A stretch of DNA of 64,000 nucleotides. Source: Hyperoplus lanceolatus. Lineage: Eukaryota; Chordata; Actinopteri; Uranoscopiformes; Ammodytidae. How positions within the stretch are numbered: the stretch's first letter is position 1; every line of letters begins with the position of its first letter. This document shows positions 58,927 through 64,000 of this stretch, in pieces. The translations under genes were made by a program, and so were the position numbers. The DNA lies in contig CM049414.1 of the NCBI GenBank assembly GCA_026929865.2, positions 1,800,001 through 1,864,000 on the forward strand, given 5' to 3'. The notes under the pieces are model-generated. The model ran no database searches. It was not told the origin of the DNA and saw only the letters and a list, made by a program, of their open reading frames with translations.

Positions 58927-61900
58927 CTGTAAATGAGGAGAAAAGGAAACAAATCATTAGTTCAACAAATTGCAATTTTGAGAGTGCAACTTTTGAGATG
59001 TTGATCAAGTAGCACTCCATAATGCTTACATATGCCATTGACAAGAATGGAGCTGCCTTCAATGTCGAATCCAATGACATTTGAAGATGCACTGATCAAA
59101 ACATTTGTAATCTGAGTGTTATTAGGAACATATGTGCTTTCAAAGCCAGCGTTCATTTCAGTGATAATCGATCCGCTTCTGCATTAGGAGAAACAAAAAA
59201 TATTAGAAATATCAGATCTAGGCAAACATTCTAAAATTGTTATACGATGTTATAAGTCTTAAAATATTACCTGAAGGCCACCACTTTCAAGGACTTGAAT
59301 GAAATGAATTCCGATTGGAACAAAGGTCCCAGCTGCAGAAAGAGAACATTTAATGTTTTTTACTTTTTAAATTATATATATTTTTCATGTGAAACTGAGC
59401 TGCTTGTATATGAAATACGTTGTGTAGTGATACAGTTGTGAGGGTTTGTGCAGCATTTGTCTTGATATATTCAACATGATGTCTCTGTCATCAATCTTCG
59501 ACAGGAAGACAGGAGGACAATAATTGATTTGTACCAATACTGTGTTTAAACAAAGCAATAGATGAGCTGTTTAACATTAATTTGTTTAAGTGTAGCTCAC
59601 TGCGTTTGAATTACTACATTGTTTAATATAAAATGTATATGCAAGTTTGAAATGCCCTAATGTCCATTTTCCTTAGTGCCTTTTACTTGTGCTGATCCTA
59701 GCAGTAGCACATACAGTATAGACTTACAATTCTATTGTCTAGATTTTTTTAAATAATTTAAGTAATTTATAACTACAAGGTACATCATTGGAAAACAAAA
59801 TATATGGGAAAATGGTCATAACAACGCTGATATGCTGCAGAACCTACCAAGTTATTATTTAGTACAGTTATAACATCTCACCAAAACATGTGTGGGGTAA
59901 AGTAATGTAACAGTTTAATTTCCTAGTACTGTAAAATAGATAATACATGCGGCGAAATTTATTTCACATTGCCTCAAAACTGTCAAAAAAGTGACTCCTA
60001 AAATGTAACCTTGTTTTCTTTCTCTGTACCTTCATTTATGCAGCATTACAAACTTGTATCTTAGTGCTGCTTAATTCATACTAAACAATGCTACTGAAAA
60101 TTCCCAGCAGATTTGCTTTTAAGGGAGAGACTTACCTGACTTTCTATCATTGAGGCTCGGTTTTTAAAAGCTATAGATGATGAATTCAGCAAGTCACTTC
60201 TAAATGTGGCCAGAAGAGATCTGAAAGACACCCTTTGTGTTAAGATTGTTACAGCTGTAGGGACATCAGTTCCAGGAGCTCCAATTGTAGGTGCAGCAGT
60301 CAAAGGAGCAACAATTTCAGGTGCAGCAGTCATAAGTGCAGCAGTCGTAAGTGCAACAGTCGTAGGTGGATCAGGTACTGGACCTGTTGGAAAAACAGTT
60401 TGTTAAAGAATTGAATTATGATCTGTCAAGTATTTGTGCCCACATCAAAAGGATTTATTATTTTTAATGTCACTAAAAAAAATCTTTAAAGATGTCTTGA
60501 TGAATCTTGACTATAATTATATTTATTGTATAGCAGAATTGTTTTGCACAATTTGAGTAGTACATTTTTCTTTACAAATCTTTAATGAACTAGAGTGCAA
60601 AATCGTGCTGTAATTACTCACCTTCTACTTTTATTTGATCGACAACTATGTCCACACTGAAGGAATTGTTGGTATTATTAACAGCATCAACTAAGGTTTG
60701 ACCAACAACACTATTCCGTGGGAGATTGTCAGTGGGAGTAGTCTGATTAAACAGAACACCCACATCTACCTCAGTTATATTCTCTCCTGTTTTTAGACTT
60801 TGAGCACTCCTGTTTCAGGAAAGCAAATTGAAAAAGTGTTAGTTAAAGATAAATAAAGGATTCTGTTGATGTGTGTCAAAAGTTCTTGACATGACTCGAT
60901 AAACATTAAAACATATTGATATATTTAGGGCCTTTAAAAATGCAAATTAAGCAAAATAAGGAAACCACTGTTTTAAAAAAATGTTTTACCTGAACATTCC
61001 CACAAAGCTCCTGTCATACAGGAGACCAAATGCTCTTCCATATATCATATTGAACTAGAAAAGAAAGCAACATTTAAATACCTTGAGCACAAATGAACAG
61101 ACTAGCTAAATCATTTTCGCCTCATTAGATTTGTTGTTCAGCTAATGCACTCCATCCAGTCATGATTTACAACACTGAAACAGTAAATTAAATATTTGAT
61201 CAGTTTGAAAAACTCACAATTGCTATAATTTGTCGTACAAGATCATTGTGTCTTGCACTATTTGGGTCATTGAGGTCATCTGAATAGGGTACTTGCAATA
61301 AAACTGTAACAGTGTAAAGAGGGGCTGCGGTAGTTGTTGTTGGAGCAGAGGTTATCGCTGTTGTGGGTTCAGGATTCATAGTTGTGGGGGTAGAAGTTCT
61401 TGTAGAGGCAGCGGTTGTTTTTATCCAGGCAGCAGTTGTTGAAGGGGCAGCGGTTGTTGTTGTGGGTAAATAAGTTGTAGTTGTAGCTGAAGTTGTTATT
61501 TTAGGGGCTGTGGTTTTTATAGTTGGTGCAGCGGTTGTAGTTTGGGCAGCATGTGTTGTAGTTGGATCTGCAGTTGTTGTTGTGGAGGCAGTAGTTGTTT
61601 TAGTTGGGCCAGCGGTTGTTGTAGGGGCAGCAGCTGTTGTAGTAAGAGCTGCAGTTGTTGTGTGTGCAGCAGTTGATGTGGAGTTAGCACTTGTCATTGT
61701 AGAGACAGTGGTTGTTGATATGGGGGCAGCAGCTGTTGTTGTAAGGGCGGAATTTGTTGTCAGGGTTGCCATTGTTGTTATGGGGACATTAGCTGATGCT
61801 GCAGTTGATGTTGTGGGGGGAGTTGTTGTAGTTAGAGCTGCAGCTGTTGTTGTTGTGGGGGCAGTGGTTGTTGTAGTTGTTGCAGCAGTTGTTGTAGTTG

Positions 61901-64000
61901 GTACAGCAGTTGTTAAAGTTGGAGTAGCGGTAGTTGGGGGGGCAGACCTTGTTGTATTTGAGTCTGCAGTTGTTATTGGGGCAGCAGTTGTTGTTGTTGT
62001 TGGGGCAGTAGCTGTTGTAGTTGGGGCTCCTGTTGTTGTTGGGGCAGCAGTTGATGTAGTGGGGGCAGCAGTTGTTGCAGTTGGGGCAGCAATTGTTGTA
62101 GTTGAGTCTGCAGTTGTAGTGGGGGCAGCAATTGTTGCTGTTGGGGCAGTAGCTGTTGTAGTTGGGGAAGCAATTTTTGTAGTTGGAGCTACAGTTATTG
62201 TGGTGGGGGCAGTGGTTGTTGTAGTTGTGGCAGCATTAGTTGTAGATGGATCAGCAGTTGTTGTAGGGGCAGAAGTTGTTGAAGTTGGGGCAGCAGTTGT
62301 TATAGTTGGGGCAGCAGTTGTAGTTGGGGCTGCAGTTGTCGTAGTTGGGGCAGCGTTTGTTGTAGTCGGGATAGCAGCAGTTGTAATTGGAGCTGCAGTC
62401 GTTGTGGGGGCAGCAGTTGTTGTAGTTGGTGCAGCGGTTGTTGTAGTTGGGACAGCAGTTGTTGTAGTTGGGGCAGCAGTTGTTATAGGGGCCGTAGTTG
62501 TAGTTGGGGCTGCAGATGAAGTAGTTGGGGCAGCGGTTGTAGTTGGAGCAGCAGTTGTTGTAGTTGGAGCAGCGGTAGTTGTGGGGGCAGCAGTTGTAGT
62601 TGGAGCAGCAGTTGTAATAGTTGGAGCAGCGGTAGTTGGGGGGGCAGACGTTGTAGTTGTTGAGTTTGCAGCTGTTATTGGGGCAGCAGTTGTAGTTGGG
62701 GCTGCAGTAGTTGTAGATGGAGCAGTGGTTGTCGTTGTAGGGGCATCAGTTGTTCTAGTTGGGGCTGCAGTAGTTGTAGTTGAAGCTGTTGTTGTTGTTC
62801 GGGCCGTGGTTGTTGTAGTGGTGGCAGCAGTTGTTGCTTTCGGGGCAGTAGTTGTTGTACTTGTAGCTGCAGGTGTTGTGGGGGCAGCAGTTGTTGTAGT
62901 TGAAGCTGCAGTTGTTGTTTTTGGGGCCGTGCGTGTTGTAGTTGGGGCTGCAGTTGATGTTGTGGGGGCAGTTGTTGTAGTTAGAGCTGCAGCGATTGTT
63001 GTGGAGGCAGTGGTTGTTGTAGTTGTTGCAGCAGTTCTTGTAGTAGAAGCTGCAGTTGTTTTAGTTGGGGCTGGAGTTGTAGTTTGGGCAACGGTTGTTG
63101 TGGTGGCAGCAGTTGTTGTAGTTTGGGTAGCAGCTGTTAATGTCGGGCCAGTAGTTGTTGTAATTGTCCCAGCAGTTGTTGTTGGTGTAGCAGTTGTTGT
63201 AGTTGAAACTGCAGATGTTGCAGTGTGGGCAGCAGTTGTTGTAGTCGGAGCTGCAGTAGTTGTAGTTGGAGCTGCAATAGTTGGAGTTGGAGCTGCAGTT
63301 TTTGTTGTGGAGGCAGCAGTTGTTGTAGTTGGGGCAGCAGTTGTTGATGTGGGTGCAGTAGTGATTGTAGTCGGGGTAGCAGTTGTTGTAGCAGGAGCTG
63401 CAGTTGTTATAGTTGGAGATGCAGTTGTTGTGGGGGCAGCAGTTGTTGAAGTTGTTGTAGCAGTTGTTGTGGGGGCTGCGGTTGTTGAAGTTGGAACTGC
63501 AGTTGTTGTGGGGGCTGCGGTTGTTGTAGTTGGTGTAGAGGTTGCTGTAGATGGGGCAGCAGTTGTTGTTGTGGGAGCAGTAGTTGTTGTAGTTGGGGCT
63601 GCAGATGTTGTAGATGGAGCAGTGGTTGTCGTTGTAGGGGCATCAGTTGTTGTAGTTGGGGCTGCAGTAGTTGTAGTTGAAGCTGTTGTTGTTGTTCGGG
63701 CCGTGGTTGTTGTAGTGGTGGCAGCAGGTGTTGCTGTTGGGGCAGTAGTTGTTGTTGTTGGGCCCGTGCTTGTTGTAGTTGGGGCTACAGTTGATGTTGT
63801 GGGGGCAGTTGTTGTAGATAAAACTGTAGCTGTTGTAGTTTGGGAAGCAATTTTTGTAGTTGGAGCTACAGTTATTGTGGTGGGGGCAGTGGTTGTTGTA
63901 ATTGTGGCAGCAGTAGTTGTAGATGGAGCAGCAGTTGTTGCAGGGGCAGAAGTTGTTGAAGTTGGGGCATCAGTTGTTATAGTTGGGGCAGCAGTTGTAG
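58841..64000 (-). CDS. Mucin-like protein with two SEA-like modules and a GPI-anchor signal (3' part of gene, 7 exons)
   Basis: Reading the minus strand, exons are 64000(open)-61218, 61054-60990, 60809-60622, 60383-60136, 59332-59271, 59178-59030 and 58926-58841, ending in TAG. All six introns are GT-AG (163, 180, 238, 803, 92 and 103 bp) and the frame stays open through every junction. About 1,190 residues are visible. Order: at least 890 residues of Thr/Ala/Pro repeats (TTTAAP style), a SEA-like module starting YTVTVLLQVPY, a short Thr/Ala/Pro linker, a second SEA-like module containing FRSGSIITEM, and a tail (GVCHTISLVTASCLGLLSWL) after a small-residue SSGG site that fits GPI anchoring. 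Several N-glycosylation sequons (NIT, NQT, NNT, NSS) are present. Such proteins are heavily O-glycosylated cell-surface mucins; the family assignment follows from architecture, and I cannot name an orthologue. The start codon lies beyond the window. Confidence 0.82.
59030..59178 (-). CDS. Exon: SEA module 2, C-terminal part with GSII motif (149 bp)
   Basis: Acceptor CCTAATGCAG, donor GTAAGC. It completes Arg and reads SGSIITEMNAGFESTYVPNN, then QITNVLISASSNVIGFDIEG and SSILVNG. G-S-I-I-T sits where SEA domains that self-cleave carry G-S-V-V-V. It enters in phase 2 and leaves in phase 1. Confidence 0.78.
59271..59332 (-). CDS. Exon: SEA module 2, short central exon (62 bp)
   Basis: Acceptor CTTTCTGCAG, donor GTAATA. 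It reads LGPLFQSEFISFKSLKVVAF then the first two bases of Arg. Phase 0 in, phase 2 out, the same as the 65-bp exon of module 1. Confidence 0.78.
60136..60383 (-). CDS. Exon: short Thr/Ala/Pro linker and start of SEA module 2 (248 bp)
   Basis: Acceptor CCAACAG, donor GTAAGT. The first ~45 codons (PVPDPPTTVALTTAALMTAA and on) are a short, degenerate version of the long mucin repeat. The rest (QRVSFRSLLATFRSDLLNS and on to ASMIESQ) is the N-terminal part of SEA module 2. It enters in phase 1 and leaves in phase 0, as the mucin exon does before module 1. Confidence 0.78.
60622..60809 (-). CDS. Exon: SEA module 1, C-terminal part (188 bp)
   Basis: Acceptor AAACAG, donor GTGAGT. It reads SAQSLKTGENITEVDVGVLF and continues through NQTTPTDNLP and SFSVDIVVDQIKVE, with the alternating hydrophobic pattern of a SEA beta-sheet. 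It enters in phase 2 and leaves in phase 1. There is no Gly-Ser cleavage motif at the position where the second module has GSII. Confidence 0.78.
60990..61054 (-). CDS. Exon: SEA module 1, short central exon (65 bp)
   Basis: Acceptor TTTTCTAG and donor GTAAAA flank 65 bp reading FNMIYGRAFGLLYDRSF then VGMFR. It enters in phase 0 and leaves in phase 2. Its size, phases and ending (FR split as AG|G) match the 62-bp exon of the second SEA module. Confidence 0.78.
61218..64000 (-). CDS. Exon: Thr/Ala/Pro mucin repeats plus start of SEA module 1 (open at window edge)
   Basis: I read the frame line by line from 61218 to 64000 and found no stop, so at least 927 codons are open. Almost every codon is Thr, Ala or Pro, with occasional Ser, Val and Ile, which is the composition of an O-glycosylated mucin domain. 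The last ~34 codons change to ordinary sequence (YTVTVLLQVPYSDDLNDP) and begin SEA module 1. The donor is GTGAGT at 61217-61212, phase 0. Other frames of the same array give long Gln/Leu/Pro open frames that are shadows. In-frame internal duplications are visible at spacings of 702, 897 and 1677 bp. Confidence 0.8.

Noticed and set aside
61973-63643. Gln/Leu/Pro-rich minus-strand open frames in the mucin array
   Set aside because: They are the +1 frame of the Thr/Ala/Pro repeats; the Thr/Ala frame is the one that splices into the SEA exons and stays open throughout.

Overview
The window looks like chromosomal DNA from a ray-finned fish (teleost). It is AT-rich, full of (GT)n and (TA)n microsatellites, and carries several repeat families typical of teleosts: Tc1-like elements with the CACTCACCGGCCAC terminus, an L2-type LINE, CWG-flanked PIF/Harbinger elements, hAT elements ending in CAGGG, TTAA-flanked Kolobok-like elements, and a fragment of a DIRS-like tyrosine recombinase. 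The species cannot be named from this.

Only one host gene can be supported. It lies on the minus strand from the right edge of the window (64000) down to its stop codon at 58841. Seven exons with GT-AG introns encode a Thr/Ala/Pro-rich mucin-like stretch of at least about 900 residues (one exon, open to the window edge), a first SEA-like module, a short Thr/Ala/Pro linker, a second SEA-like module with a Gly-Ser-Ile-Ile motif, and a C-terminal hydrophobic tail that looks like a GPI-anchor signal. The two SEA modules share the same intron phases (0, then 2, then 1), so the mucin-SEA unit was probably duplicated as a block. The 5' end lies outside the window.

From 1 to about 58,300 the DNA is a mosaic of mobile elements separated by sequence in which I see no genes. 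1-4,900: a Tc1-like element carrying a tRNA-derived SINE, a 774-bp TIR element and a 179-bp TA-flanked MITE. 6.5-8.6 kb: a large TTAA-flanked element. 11.3-13.8 kb: a Helitron-like element with four ~540-bp tandem units. 14.9-16.6 kb: TA microsatellite, a GTGAGAC-type repeat and a Tc1 pseudogene. 18.0-22.6 kb: nested hAT sequences with a MULE-like MITE and a tRNA-Glu-like sequence. 23.5-24.9 kb: a 500-bp solo LTR and a 455-bp foldback element. 26.8-32.1 kb: a TTAA element, two PIF/Harbinger copies and another TTAA element. 33.4-34.9 kb: an LINE-like tail with a second copy of the same MITE. 35.1-38.7 kb: a Tc1-like element broken by two later insertions. 39.3-40.6 kb: a hAT element and a small TTAA MITE. 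43.7-45.6 kb: an inverted-repeat element that holds a tyrosine-recombinase fragment and a nested Tc1 deletion derivative with an intact 82-codon reading frame. 49.8-51.2 kb: a 5'-truncated L2 LINE. 52-57.4 kb: further dispersed repeats and a 1.6-kb TTAA element.

No CRISPR array, rRNA gene, functional tRNA gene or prokaryote-type operon is visible. The most informative signals are the duplicated SEA-mucin gene, the in-frame Tc1 fusion reading frame, the recombinase fragment trapped inside an inverted-repeat element, the hairpin-ended tandem array, and the unusual number of different TTAA-flanked families.
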